64,000 nucleotides of DNA from Pseudogymnoascus destructans (Eukaryota > Ascomycota > Leotiomycetes > Thelebolales > Thelebolaceae): the NCBI RefSeq assembly GCF_001641265.1, contig NW_020167520.1:1860001-1924000 (forward strand), given 5' to 3'. The notes beneath the pieces are model-generated. The model was not told where the DNA came from and searched no databases. It saw nothing but the letters and a program-made list of their open reading frames with translations. The position numbers and the translations under genes were made by a program. Positions 1 through 9,952 of the stretch are shown here, in pieces (the first letter of the stretch is position 1; each line of letters opens with the position of its first letter).

Positions 1-280
1 CACAAGCTGCGATTAACGCCATTCAAGTTCTGATTGAGTTTACGGAATCTGGGAATAGTGACACCTCAGAAGCACCAAGGTTCTTACGTTCTTTTGAACG
101 TTTTGAGAGACAGTTAAGGCTCCTTGAAGCCAATTCACAAAGGCAGGGGACATTAGACTTATGGTTTATGTAAATAGCTTCAATTTTTAATTTAATCACG
201 TGTAATACATTTACTCGATATATGCATTAAGTCGATATATTTTTGTGGATCCGAGGCATCGACTTATCGTATTTTTACTG
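1..280 (+). mobile_element. Right end of a pogo/Fot-type DNA transposon (cut by window edge)
   Basis: The window opens inside a DNA transposon. A transposase C-terminus is read to position 173, followed by about 100 bp of AT-rich subterminal DNA with repeated TCGATATAT motifs. The element ends at ...TTTTTACTG (271-280), immediately followed by TA at 281-282. Read inward from the end this is CAGTAAAAATACGATAAG, the CAGT start and TA target typical of Tc1/mariner-pogo elements. The left end lies outside the window, so intactness cannot be judged. Confidence 0.7.
3..173 (+). CDS. Transposase C-terminal end, DDE_1 (pogo/Fot) type, partial
   Basis: An open frame enters from the window edge and stops at 171-173 (TAA). 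About 56 residues are visible. The tail is Arg/Glu/Leu-rich and ends in QRQGTLDLWFM, which resembles the QxTLDSxF/L ending of fungal pogo/Fot transposases. The catalytic domain would lie to the left of the window. The assignment rests on this tail and on the terminal CAGT/TA structure at 271-282; the family call is an inference. Confidence 0.55.
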   Translation, partial: QAAINAIQVLIEFTESGNSDTSEAPRFLRSFERFERQLRLLEANSQRQGTLDLWFM

Positions 281-497
281 TACTCCTAATCAGTGTTGAA
301 GGAGTGGTCGTACATACCGCCGTCGAATGTTTTCCGATAGCGGGTCAGGCCAGAACGAACACAATAGAAGTAGTATATACGCTTGGGATCAAAAATATAA
401 ATTCTACCTTTTGCATCAATAATTACATATCAATATCACGCAAATTTATCTACAGACCTCGAGATACCTATCAGAGACGGCCGCTTACGATATAGAC

Positions 498-3043
498 ATG
501 AGCACCAACAGCGCCAAGAAGGCAAGTGGCAGCGGAAACAGAGGCCCAAAATGGGGCGATGTTAAAAAATGGGAAAGAGGAGTTTCTGCAACATCAGGAA
601 TGCCAGAATCAAGATCTCTTCCCACGTCGCAGAATGTGGCCATCGATACCACAAACTCCCCTGGTTTTGAACATCCTGGAGTGGCCTCATCTTGCATGTC
701 ACCTCAAGAAAAATCTATTGTTACACTTTCTGCAGAAGACAGGGCAGTTGCAGAGGCAATAGACGCAATAGAGGAACTCACAAGCGACTTCGACGCGACC
801 AGCATCGAGGCAGGTCCCAGTAAGCGGACCCCAGAGGCCACCATTCAGCAAAAGACGCAAACTCCCAAATTAGAAACTACCGCTGGACCCTCTCGAAAGA
901 AAGAGTCCCGAACCTGGTCTGTTAACGACAGTCCAAATAACAACTACCAAGGCCCATTCCCAACCGACGATGCTTATGAGAATAGCCCTGCATCATCTCT
1001 GTGGGATGACGACCAGTCATGGCATATCCCGAGCTACCTCAGATTTAATCCAGCGAGACTCTTGATATATCGAATGAAACCACGGCAAAAAACAATGCGA
1101 CAGCGGCTTTCTTCCATGAAGCAGAAAGCCGTTGAGATTGCAACCAACGTGGATTGGGTGAAAGAAGCCATGGCCAGCATCCGTAACAAAGCCGGCGCGG
1201 AAAGTCCTAAACATAAAGAGAAGAGTGCCGAAAACTCACGCGCATGTTCAAAGGACATATCTGATTTGAGCTTAAGAGGTGGGGCCGGTAATATGTCGAG
1301 CTTGAACGGCGGAGGAAATGATATTCTTGGCTTTGGTGGAGGGAGTGATACCTGTGTAAGTATTTATCCCCATATATTTACTCAATGTAGTGTTCATCTG
1401 ACAATATAGTTATAGTGTGCTCAACTTTCTGCCAGTTTGGGATCCTCGGTGGTTTTTAATTCAAGCAGCGAGTATGGCAAATCACAGAGTTCGCATTGGG
1501 CTTTACAGCAGTCGGAACTCATCCCAAGCTGTATTATTGTGCCATCGAGAGCTTCCGAGGTGTCAGACGCCATCTCCATCATTTCAACCATCGAAACATG
1601 CAACTTTGCAATCAAAGGTGCAGGGCATGGAACAGTTGTGGGAGCTGCAAATATTGATGGGGGAGTCAAGTTTGATATGAGCCAGCTTAACGAAATCGAG
1701 ACCAACTCAGAAGGAACCGTCACCAGAATCGGGGCTGGAAGTCAATGGGGAGAGGTGTATGAGTATCTTGAAAACAGAGGCCTTTCGGTTGCCGGCGGTC
1801 GGAACGGCGATGTTGGCGTAGCTGGTGTGCTCCTCGGAGGTTTGTAACGAATAAATTTAAAAATCTGCAGCTGTTCTCATCCTTATCTAACTGTAAAAAG
1901 GTGGCATATCATTTTATGGCCCGCGAGTAGGCTGGGCAACTGATAATATCTTGAATGCGGAAGTAAGTTGGCATTTTTAAATGATTCCCGAATCAAAGCT
2001 GATGGCTGCAGGTCGTGCTTGCCTCTGGAGAGATTGTAAACGCCAACGCCACCTCCAACCAAGATCTTCTGAAAGCTTTGAAGGGTGGGAACAGCAACTT
2101 TGGCATCGCAACATCATTTGATCTGCGCACATTTCCTCAAGGGGCAATGTGGGTGGGTTACCTCGGTCAATCCATCAACAGTCGCGAGGAAGTTTTCCAA
2201 GCCATCAGCGATATTGCATCGAATGCCAATGAGGACCCTTTTGCTGCTTTGGTGGGTGACTTCAAGTTTAATTCCGCCACCAAATCTTGGGTCATGAACC
2301 ATACTGTGGCATACACAAAACCAGTTGCCAATCCGCCAATCTTTCAGCCGTTGGTCAATATTAATCCCCAATTGAGCAACAACATTGCAATTACAAACAT
2401 CAGCTCCATTGCTCTGGGGCAGAAGATGGGAGCCAAAGCTGCGTACAATAAGTAAGTAAAAGGAAATTGAAGTGGATAATCCAAACTAACATGAATAGGA
2501 ATCACCTGTCTTACACGGGCACATACGGCAACGATGCAGCACTTCTCTCCAAGATCTTTGACATTAGCAATGCCACCGTTCACAAGATTATGCCGCAGAT
2601 CAACGGTGGGATAAAGTGGGTTACAATGATGGAGCCGTTTCCAGCACTTGTGGACAGCTTTGGAGGAAAGAATGGCGGAAACTCACTCGGACTAAGTGCT
2701 GAAACTGGAGATCGCATTGGTAAGTCATCTGTTGAGAGATACCAGCACATTACTCACACCTCCAACCACAGTCATCCTGCAATTGGCGCAATTCGACGAC
2801 CGCGAGGCGAATGACTTGGTCGACACGGAACTCCACAACATGTTCGATGAGATCGCGAGCGTTGCATCGGAAATGGGACTCCTGCGCCGATTCCGGTACT
2901 TGAATTACGCAGACAAGCAGCAGAACCCTATCAGTTCATACGGGCCGGAGAACGTGGCGCAATTGCAAGCCACGAGCAAGAAATACGATCCAAATGGGTT
3001 GTTCCAGAGACAAGCGCCTGGCGGGTTTAAGCTTGGGATGTAG
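498..3043 (+). CDS. FAD-linked oxidoreductase (BBE/6-hydroxynicotine oxidase type) with a 286-residue N-terminal extension
   Basis: Six exons are supported by splice signals and phase: 498-1355, 1416-1839, 1901-1962, 2012-2451, 2499-2719 and 2772-3043, giving about 758 residues. From exon 2 on it is a typical FAD-linked oxidase. An FAD_binding_4 region carries GAGHGTVVGAANIDGG, whose His is the expected site of covalent FAD attachment, followed by RNGDVGVAGVLLGGG. A berberine-bridge C-terminus shows YLNYADKQQNP and LFQRQAPGGFKL. Such enzymes oxidise small alcohols, alkaloids or sugars using O2; the substrate cannot be read here. Most relatives are about 470-500 residues and begin with a signal peptide. 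Here exon 1 encodes a Ser/Thr/Glu-rich, probably disordered stretch ending in a LSLRGGAG motif and a Gly-rich tail, with no signal peptide. Exon 1 joins exon 2 in phase, but it could be a separate gene ending at 1409, leaving the oxidase 5'-incomplete. Confidence 0.8.
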
Positions 3044-4269
3044 TAGTAATTTATTTATTGTAAGTTGTTGGGAGTCAAGTTTGATAAATGGAGTTATTTA
3101 CGGCGACGACTAGATTCCATCAAGGAGACAGGTGGTTGAGGGAAGTGATCGACGACCATCCTGTTTCAAATACCACTCTTCCTTTTGTCGGCCTGCCATA
3201 ATTGTGAGATCGACAGCTACATCACGATATATCGGGATAATGGGGAAACATAGAGACGTTTGACAGGAAATCTGGGGAATGGAAGAAAAGAAGCTTGGCC
3301 GCAATCGTTGAGTGGAGGAATAATCCGATCCCGTTTCCCCGCCATTCACCGCCGTCATTCCTGATGTTGGTTCGATATTTATTGGTGGATGGAACATCTT
3401 CAATCCGACCCCTGGATGATCTACTATAGTTTGTTATGTTAATTTCACCCACTTCCGCAAGACCCAACTCCTCCTGTGATCTAGTAACCAGCTCGCGGTC
3501 TTGATTTTGATAGTGTGACATAAATTGCAATTGCCGCACCGACTAGAAGGTTAGCCGCGAGGACAAGTGTGAACTTCATGTTTCTGAAGATACGCCAAGC
3601 TTTAAGCAGCAAATGAGATGAAACGAGGTCTGCGGCGGTGGGCGGTAAAGTATGGAATGGGATGAGATGGAATGAGCGAGGGGGCGCGGAACTCTTAAAG
3701 CAGATACGGCCGTCGTTGATCACGAATCTCTATTATACCAAGAGTGCTCTGTTGTCCTGATATATTTACCCGTCTTAGCATTCCTCTCTGAATCCCCGCA
3801 TTCTCGACATAGCCTCCCCAGCCTGCGAGGTCCTTTAAAGCTACGCTTGGCTCTCCACCATCTGGTCCTGCCTGTAAGAAAGTCTGTAAGAAAGAGTCGT
3901 TTGCCATTGAGGGATACGCCAAGAGAACCCGTTCGCGAGACGACTGGTGGAAATGGTGGACCAACAACCAGTGTCACAGCAGCTGCTGCATTCGCAACCG
4001 TTGTCCAGGTAAGAAACATCTTTGGGGACTTCAATCCGTTTGGCAAAGCGCGAGCGTAACCGTACATCGTTACAAGAGTATTCCGGCTCAGAGTAGCGCG
4101 AGCGTAACCGCCGTACATCATTACAAGAGGCGCTCGCGCTACATCCCACTGAGCCAAAAAGACTACAGTATTCCGGCTCGCCCGGAATACGCGTAACACG
4201 CTTTATATACCACATGTACTGTAACGGCGGCACCCGTTACAATTACCCCCCCCTTTAGTCCGTGACATC
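3044..4269. other. Intergenic, no supported gene
   Basis: No open frame here has recognisable content. On the minus strand 3581-3484 there is a 32-residue frame starting MKFTLVLAANLLVGAAIAI that looks like a signal or membrane peptide. It could be a first exon or chance, since no convincing second exon was found. The right part (4047-4200) contains short duplicated segments. Confidence 0.4.
4047..4129. repeat. Short imperfect tandem duplication
   Basis: A segment AGCGCGAGCGTAACC...TTACAAGAG occurs at 4047-4078 and again at 4095-4129 with small changes. The intervening GTATTCCGGCTC motif recurs near 4169. This looks like local duplication in non-coding DNA. Confidence 0.6.
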
Positions 4270-4600
4270 CCGGCACGGATGTCGAGGCTTCTAGCGTATC
4301 ATCTCGTACTTGCTTCTAGGCCCGTTGACTTCCCGCAAGAGCGATCGAAGCCACTGCCTTTGCTTGCTGGCTTCGCTGAGCGCAATATACTCAGCTTCGG
4401 TGGTGGACGTCGCCACGCACCGCTGCTTCGCCGATGTACAGCTTATCGGCCCCCTATTTAGCATGAATAGGTGTCCTGATACTGAGTGTCGGTCGTGGTG
4501 ATCACCCGCGTAGTCTGCGTCGCTATATCCTTGCAATAGAGGCGACGTCTCACCTGTTGCAGGATTACCAACGCTCTAAGATACGTAGCGAAAATGGCCG
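4270..4600 (-). pseudogene. Ty1/copia polyprotein relic (RNase H region)
   Basis: On the minus strand the frame reads GYSDADYAGD, DRHSVSGHLFMLNRG and STTEAEYIALSEA, the hallmark C-terminal RNase H region of Ty1/copia polyproteins. Upstream in the same direction GNPATGETSPLLQ is readable back to about 4580, with a stop just before it. No LTR, integrase or full reverse transcriptase is present, so this is a fragment. A related fragment lies at 25325-25740. Confidence 0.85.
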
Positions 4601-4974
4601 TGTATCCCACAAGCTGTGGAACTATCACTTCAAATAGGATGCAGGTGGTGCACTCAGAACACTGCAGTATATAGACCATAGAATAGAATAGAATTAATTA
4701 ACATATCTACGGGGCCTACGTACTATTTGTAGACCGGCTCTCAATGCCAGCTCAGGCCCAGAGCTGATTTACGAAGCCTGGCACCAGTGCAGAGCGGGGT
4801 AAATCGCCCGACTATGCTGAGGCTGGCGATGATCCAAACACCCGGCTTCTATGCAGTCATGAAGCCTGATGCCCGGCTTTACCTACAGCCAGGAATCCTA
4901 ACGCCCAGCCTAGTCCTCTATGCAGTGCCGCTGACGTAGTATCTTACGTCCGTGCCAAAGGGGGCCGGTTACAA

Positions 4975-5080
4975 CATCACCGTCAACCCCCCGAAAGTGA
5001 GTCGCAGTCCGCGAGTTCCGTGGACGTATCGTAATACGTGTAAAACCCTGTTCCAGTTCCGCACCATAGGAGCCGAGCAG
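4975..5080 (-). pseudogene. Small Ty1/copia fragment next to the pectate lyase remnant
   Basis: The minus strand reads VRNWNRVLHVLRYVHGTRGLRL, which matches the copia polyprotein segment just before the GYSDADYAGD box (compare the continuous copy near 25,500). Here it is separated from that box by about 400 bp of unrelated DNA and abuts plus-strand pectate lyase sequence. It is a rearranged remnant rather than a gene. Confidence 0.7.
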
Positions 5081-5362
5081 GGCAAGGATCCTCTCACCAT
5101 TGTCATTAAGGGTGACTTTGACCTTCCTTCGCGCCTCCAGGTCGGCTCCAACAAGAGCCTTATTGGCAGGCAAAGGTGCAACTATCACTGGCAAAGGTAT
5201 CACTATCAAAGCCGCGGATAATGTGATAATCCAGAACCTACACATCCACAATATCCTCGACGATGACTGCATTACGATTCACAGTTCAACCAGAGTCTGG
5301 ATTGACCACATTGACCACAACCAGTCTTCTGTAATGGTGGGTGCACCAGATGTGAGAATCTA
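5081..5362 (+). pseudogene. Pectate lyase (PL1) fragment
   Basis: The plus strand encodes PLTIVIKGDFDLPSRLQVGSNKSLIG and then, after a frame change near 5165, KGATITGKGITIKAADNVIIQNLHIHN and TRVWIDH. This is the early parallel beta-helix part of polysaccharide lyase family 1, normally followed by the Ca2+-binding Asp and catalytic Arg region, which is absent. No start, signal peptide or C-terminal half was found, and the frame is broken. PL1 enzymes cleave pectate by beta-elimination and are secreted; this copy is dead. It lies beside copia fragments that probably broke it. Confidence 0.8.
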
Positions 5363-5935
5363 GCCACCCAAGGAAGGGATGATTTTACTAAGACAACACA
5401 CTGTCTTAGGAAAAAGAGCCAAAGGGTCGTAGCTTAGACTATTCCACAACGCAGCAATCAGGTGTATGATGTAGTGGAGTGGTTTAGACAAGTTGCAACA
5501 AATGTTGAGTCTGAGAACTCAGGGATAAGTCAGAGGTTAGCACCTCACTGACTTTTCAGAAACAAGGAGTAACAAGATGAATGCTTGGAAGCGTGGAAAA
5601 GACATGGAAGTATGTGATAGTCGATTTACTGTATTGTCTGCTTGCCCTTTCTTAAGGAAAGGGCAATCCTATTTATGCTAAAGGAGTGTAGTTCTCTCAT
5701 TTTCCAAGACTTTCCATGACTAACCAGGCTTGGTAACTGTAGTCGACGTAAGAGAATCCCATAGAACCATCTCTTAGGTTCCTAGCCTATAGGAAGTGAA
5801 AGGAGGTCCAAGGTCAGAGTACCCCTATCGACAGATTATGTCATAACTTAACCAATCTTGTGGGTAACTAAGGAGTGATGACGTGAATCATAGAGGGTTG
5901 TAGAGATATGCTATGTGGTCATATCGGCCCAGTAA
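5363..5935. other. Non-coding DNA between pectate lyase remnant and gypsy relic
   Basis: No supported gene. A small perfect hairpin (CTAAGACA / TGTCTTAG) lies near 5387-5408. The right part contains the direct repeats listed separately. It may be degraded retroelement 3' sequence, but no LTR boundary could be fixed. Confidence 0.4.
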
Positions 5936-5976
5936 CTAAGGAGCAATGACGTGTAATGAATCATAGAGGGTTATAG
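5864..5976. repeat. Two imperfect direct repeats about 68 bp apart
   Basis: GTAACTAAGGAGTGATGACGTG followed by AATCATAGAGGGTTGTAG starts at 5864, and a close copy starts at 5932. The second copy has a short insertion. They sit at the 3' end of the gypsy relic and may be retroelement untranslated sequence. Confidence 0.6.
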
Positions 5977-7428
5977 CAATCGTTGAGTAGTATTGCTTTT
6001 GTTGTTGGTGTGACAAGCCAAAATATGTATAGTGACTTGTAGGTTTGAGGAGGAGATTTCTAAGTTTGCTCTTGAGTTTTATAGCAAACTGAGTGCAACG
6101 AATGTCAGTATGACATTGAGCCACCTTGGAGTATCCCGCAATGAACCTTCGGTAGAAGTTGGCAAAGCCCAAGAAGGCTTGCACTTCCTTAACCGTGGTT
6201 GGTGTTGGCCATTCCAACACTGCCGTGACCTTTGCTTGGTCCATCTTGATGCCGTGTGTCCCGATAATGTAACCCAAGAATTCGACTTGGTTTTTATGGA
6301 ACTCGCATTTCTCTGGTTTGAGGAGTAGACTGTACTCCTTCAATTTCTTCAGGACGAGTTTGACATGTCTGACATGTTCCTCTTCGCTCGTCAAGTATAC
6401 CAGGACGTCATCTAAGTAGACGATGGTAAAGATGTCCAAATATTCGTGCAAAGTATCATTCATGAGTGCCCAAAGGGCATGACTTGATACTTGAATAGGC
6501 CATAGCGGGTGCGGAATGCTGTTTTCCACTCTTCCCCAGCCTTGATTCGGATCAGGTTGTATGCTCCTCGCAGATCCAGCTTACTGAAGATCTTTGCTCC
6601 TTGGAATCTATCGTGTAACTCGTTGATTAATGGCAGGGCATACCTGTCCTTGATTGTAATGTTGTTCAACGCTCGATAGTCCACGCATAACCGTAGGGAA
6701 CCGTCCTTCTTAGGCACGAATAGTACCAGACTTCCTGCTGGTGATGTGGATGGTTTGATGAATCCTTTCGCTAGGTTATCATCGATGTACTCCTTAAGTA
6801 CCTTCAGCTCCTTTTCCGATAGCTGATATATTGGTCCGAACGGTGGACTCTTGTCTTTCTCCAAAGGTATCTCATGATCCCATGGTTGGTGCTTAGGAAG
6901 TGCCTTGTTCTTGGGGCCTTCCGGGAATAGCTGCTCGTATTCCTTATACTCCACTGGTATACTCGTCGGTGAGGATGCCTGGGCTAGGTCATCTGGCTCT
7001 GTAGAGGTTGCACACACCTCGCGTCGGCCCTTGGAGGTACTCCTCCTTCGTTGTGCGGTGCCCGTTCGTTGTTCGCACCCGCACTGGCTCATTGAAACTT
7101 CTCCACTCCGCCAGTCGATCTGGGGGTTGTGTTTCTTGAGCCACGGCACTCCAAGGATGCACGCATGGTTGTCCATGTGCACGATATCAAACTGGATTGT
7201 TTCCTTGTGTCCGTGTAGCATGAACATTTCTAATGGAACCATTTTGTGGGTTACCATTCCCTCGTTGGTTGAGATGGGCTCTCCATCTACAACCATAAGT
7301 GGGTAAGGTTCAGTTTTCAATTGTGTCTTGAGACCTCGTTCCTCTGCTACTTTCTTCGTCATAAAGTTGCCCGTCGCTCCTGAGTCTATCATTGCTCGGA
7401 GGTGTCGCTTCTGTATTTTGGCGATCAC
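5936..7428 (-). pseudogene. Gypsy pol fragment: aspartic protease and reverse transcriptase
   Basis: From 7428 leftward the frame shows the retropepsin motif DSGATGNFM. It then shows reverse transcriptase blocks KKDGSLRLCVDYRALN, IFSKLDLRGAYN and FKYQVMPFG. At the block that normally reads LTNAPATFQ about ten residues are lost and the frame shifts. It resumes in a second frame (6529-5936) with the catalytic VYLDDVLVY and LGYIIGTHGI, then AFLGFANFYRRFI. After that the sequence drifts and no RNase H or integrase can be read. This is a dead pol gene. Confidence 0.85.
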
Positions 7429-7682
7429 ATATAGTTGCGTAGCGCCTACTGTAGCGCATAGCTGATTCTTACTAGGCCTCTTTTTGTCACTCGTCGGTGG
7501 CCTACCGTCGAGGACTCCTAGTTTTTTGACTCGTCGGAGGGATAGAATTGTTCATCATCCTCTATCAGTGGTCCTTCTTGCCTCTCTGCTTCTCCTAGCA
7601 GATGTGGGTACGTTTCCCACACTTGGGACTTCTTAGGGGGCGATTCCCCTTGGAGATGAAGTTGTCCAGTAGATCGTCATCT

Positions 7683-8114
7683 TCAGACTATTTCCCTCAT
7701 CTCTGACCAGCTGTAGTATACTGGTATCTTGTTCTGGGGATAGTGTTGGTTCTTTTCTTTATCATGGTAGTGTGTATAGCACAAGCCGTCGTAGCACTTG
7801 CTCCACTCCATGTATTGGTGCCAGGGGTGATCAATCTCTGCCACATTGCGCTGTTCCAAACCCTTCCCTTCTTCTTCGTTCGCAAACGTGGTTTCTGCCA
7901 TGGTTTTGCGAAGGTCGTCTACGTCCTCATCTGCAGTCTCGTAGTTCATGGAAGCTTGGTGTTCGTGTAGTTTCCACCGCTTCTCAAAGTCTTCTTGCAC
8001 GTCTAGTGCTTCGTACTCCGCGAGCCTGTATTTTAGCCAGCTGGTAGCTTCTAGCTCCGTGTGCTGTGCTCTGCGGGGCTCGAGGTGGTGGGGGTAGTTC
8101 GGTCGGCATCGCAT
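7683..8114 (-). pseudogene. Gypsy gag C-terminal / linker region
   Basis: A 143-residue frame between the gag zinc-knuckle ORF and the protease. It contains a charged region followed by WSKCYDGLCYTHYHDKEKNQHYP, a Cys/His pattern often found between gag and protease in fungal gypsy elements. It has no separate gene function. It is in a different frame from the flanking blocks, which fits decay or programmed frameshifting. Confidence 0.6.
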
Positions 8115-8165
8115 CGCGCGAACCGCTACTTCCCAGTCCTCGATCGTACCTGACCAGCGGGCTGG

Positions 8166-9479
8166 TCATTTTGGTACAGGGTTTTCTGACCCTTCCGGAT
8201 TCCGGAGCATGCTTTCCTTCATGGTCTCCACAAATCCTCGCAGTTGTTCTTTGAAGAGCTTAGGACTTGCTTCTTCTTTATACTTTTGCAATCTGCTTTT
8301 CTGGGATTCCGTCAGGCCCTTGTTCATGAGCCCGTTCTCATTTTCGAGTGATGCGTCGAACTCGTCGAGGTCTACCTCGTCGTCGCTGTTGTCTTCACTC
8401 GTGCTGTCGCCTCTTATGCCCCAGTCGGGTTTGTTCATGAATGTGGCGTTCAGCTGACCTTGCCAGGTGGCATTAAGCTGTTTGCCGAACTTGCGTTTAC
8501 CGTTTTCCTTCTTTGGCTGCTTGCAGTCCCGGGCCATGTGGCCGGGTTTGTTGCAGTTGAAGCAGAGCCGTTCCTTGAGCTGTCGCTCCTTGTTGGGGTT
8601 GCGGGGTCTTCCGCCGGTCTTGAACGTGGCATCAAGCTCCATGGGTTGAGGCCAGTAGTTCTTCTTCTGACTCTTCTTCTGGGTCCAGTGATTGCTAGAT
8701 GTTCCTCCCTTCCTCTCGAGTTGTCGCTCGTAGAAGCGGTTGTCAATCTTCTGGGCCATCTCAATCATTTCCTTGAGATCGTCTGGTTTATCTGATCGAG
8801 ATATTTCATCCTTCACATGGTCCTTCAGTCCCTTGTAGTACGGATCGCAAATAGCTTCATCTCCCCAGTTGGTCAGAGGAGCGTGCTGTTGGAACTCGGC
8901 TGTAAGGACACAGGGCACCCAGCTCACAGTAATAGCATATGAGAGTGCGAGTCAGAGGCTAAACGGATGCTATCCTATAGGTCTACTACGAAGGATACAA
9001 AAAAGATGAAGGGGGAACCCCGTTGAGTCTGTTTCCTTAACTCCCGAAACGGGCCCGACTCGGTTATCCCAACCCTAGCCCTGAACCTTCCACCGCAACA
9101 GGTCTACATCGGCCCTGAACCCTATACACTTACCGTCCCCCACTATAGTGTAACTCGCTATATGATCCTCTACTGGTTCGAAACCCCACCGAGTCGGATT
9201 CCATGTTTGTAGTGACCGTAACAGTTCTGAGACAGGTTCTTCGAGTATCTAGGTACGGAGGCATCCTTACATCGGCGGTATACGAGACGGCCGATCCTTT
9301 TTGCTTCAGGGCTTCCAAGGCTCGTACGGCGTTTCTCCTGGCATCAACATCGCCGAAGTTTGACTTGAGTTGCCTGACGAATCCGCCCCAGGATAGGAAG
9401 ATCTCCTGCGTATCTTTTGCAGCTTTGTTATTGACCTTGCCATCCGGGTTCCGGTGGCCCATGTAGTCCATGAGCTTAA
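8166..9479 (-). pseudogene. Gypsy gag with CCHC zinc knuckle, interrupted by a solo LTR
   Basis: The 3' part (8927-8166) encodes a gag segment and the nucleic-acid-binding knuckle CFNCNKPGHMARDC. The 5' part (9471-9272) encodes FGDVDARRNAVRALEALKQKG, a retrotransposon gag motif. The two halves join exactly in frame (...SYTA / EFQQ...) when the insertion 8901-9271 and one copy of its 5-bp target duplication are removed. The N-terminal portion and start of gag are missing beyond 9479. Confidence 0.85.
8901..9271. mobile_element. 371-bp solo LTR-like insertion in gag
   Basis: The insert begins TGTAAGGA and ends TCCTTACA, an 8-bp perfect inverted terminus with TG...CA ends. It is flanked on both sides by the 5-bp duplication TCGGC (8896-8900 and 9272-9276). 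These are the signatures of an integrase-generated LTR insertion reduced to a solo LTR by recombination. There is no coding capacity. An alternative is a small non-autonomous element of the same structure. Confidence 0.85.
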
Positions 9480-9800
9480 AGACTCGGAAACTGTCGACTG
9501 ACTGAGTTTATGGCCGTAGTTCTGAGAGAACCATTCGATACATTGCTTTTGAGAAGGCTTCGGGTGTTGTTGATGTGCCCACTTGCGTAGAGCCCGGCGT
9601 TGCTCAATAGTTATTGAAAATCGTTTCATCATTTCAAGGTCTGAATAGGAACACCATAGCATGGATAAAGCGATATTCAGGAAAGGAGCTGCGATATCGT
9701 GATAATCGGTAATTGTATGGTGGTGTTGTCGGGACCAGGAAAAATATTGCAATAATGAAGTTATCGCTTAATCGAGAATCGTTATAACGGTGCTTTACTG
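9480..9800 (-). mobile_element. 5' fragment of an older pogo/Fot element
   Basis: On the minus strand a terminal sequence CAGTAAAGCACCGTTATAAC starts at 9800, next to TA (9801-9802). Downstream (about 9636-9482) a transposase N-terminus reads EQRRALRKWAHQQHPKPSQKQC and YGHKLSQSTVSESLS, the helix-turn-helix region of pogo/CENP-B-like transposases. It is cut off at about 9480, where gypsy gag begins. Only the 5' end of this element is present. Confidence 0.8.
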
Positions 9801-9802
9801 TA

Positions 9803-9864
9803 ATTGGGGGGGGAAGCGGTTTGCGCCACCTCGAAGCGAGAGGAAGCAGTTTGCGCCACCTCAA
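9803..9864 (+). repeat. Left terminal inverted repeat of the pogo element
   Basis: Begins ATTGGGGGGGGAAGCGG. Inside it the 16-18 bp motif GAAGCGGTTTGCGCCACCTC occurs twice in tandem (second copy with one G-to-A change), separated by GAAGCGAGAG. The duplicated motif is a likely transposase binding site. It mirrors 11848-11910. Confidence 0.9.
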
Positions 9865-9952
9865 CTTGCATACGTTCACCGCTACTCCTTACCAAAACCT
9901 TCGGCATTCCCCCCCATAGTAATTTATATAGTAATTAAATGTAATTCATTTA

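Larger units (their letters stand above)
5936..9479 (-). mobile_element. Truncated Ty3/gypsy retrotransposon relic (gag-PR-RT)
   Basis: Minus-strand coding blocks in the gypsy order gag, protease, reverse transcriptase run from 9479 to about 6000. The 5' LTR and the first part of gag are missing, because the gag frame begins abruptly against a pogo fragment near 9479. RNase H, integrase and a 3' LTR are not readable. Gag is split by a solo LTR (8901-9271). The coding blocks carry a frame break near 6475. The element is non-autonomous. Confidence 0.85.

Noticed and set aside
3484..3581. 32-residue signal-like peptide on the minus strand
   Set aside because: It is only a hydrophobic start with an immediate stop. 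No second exon with recognisable content was found, so it is not called as a gene.
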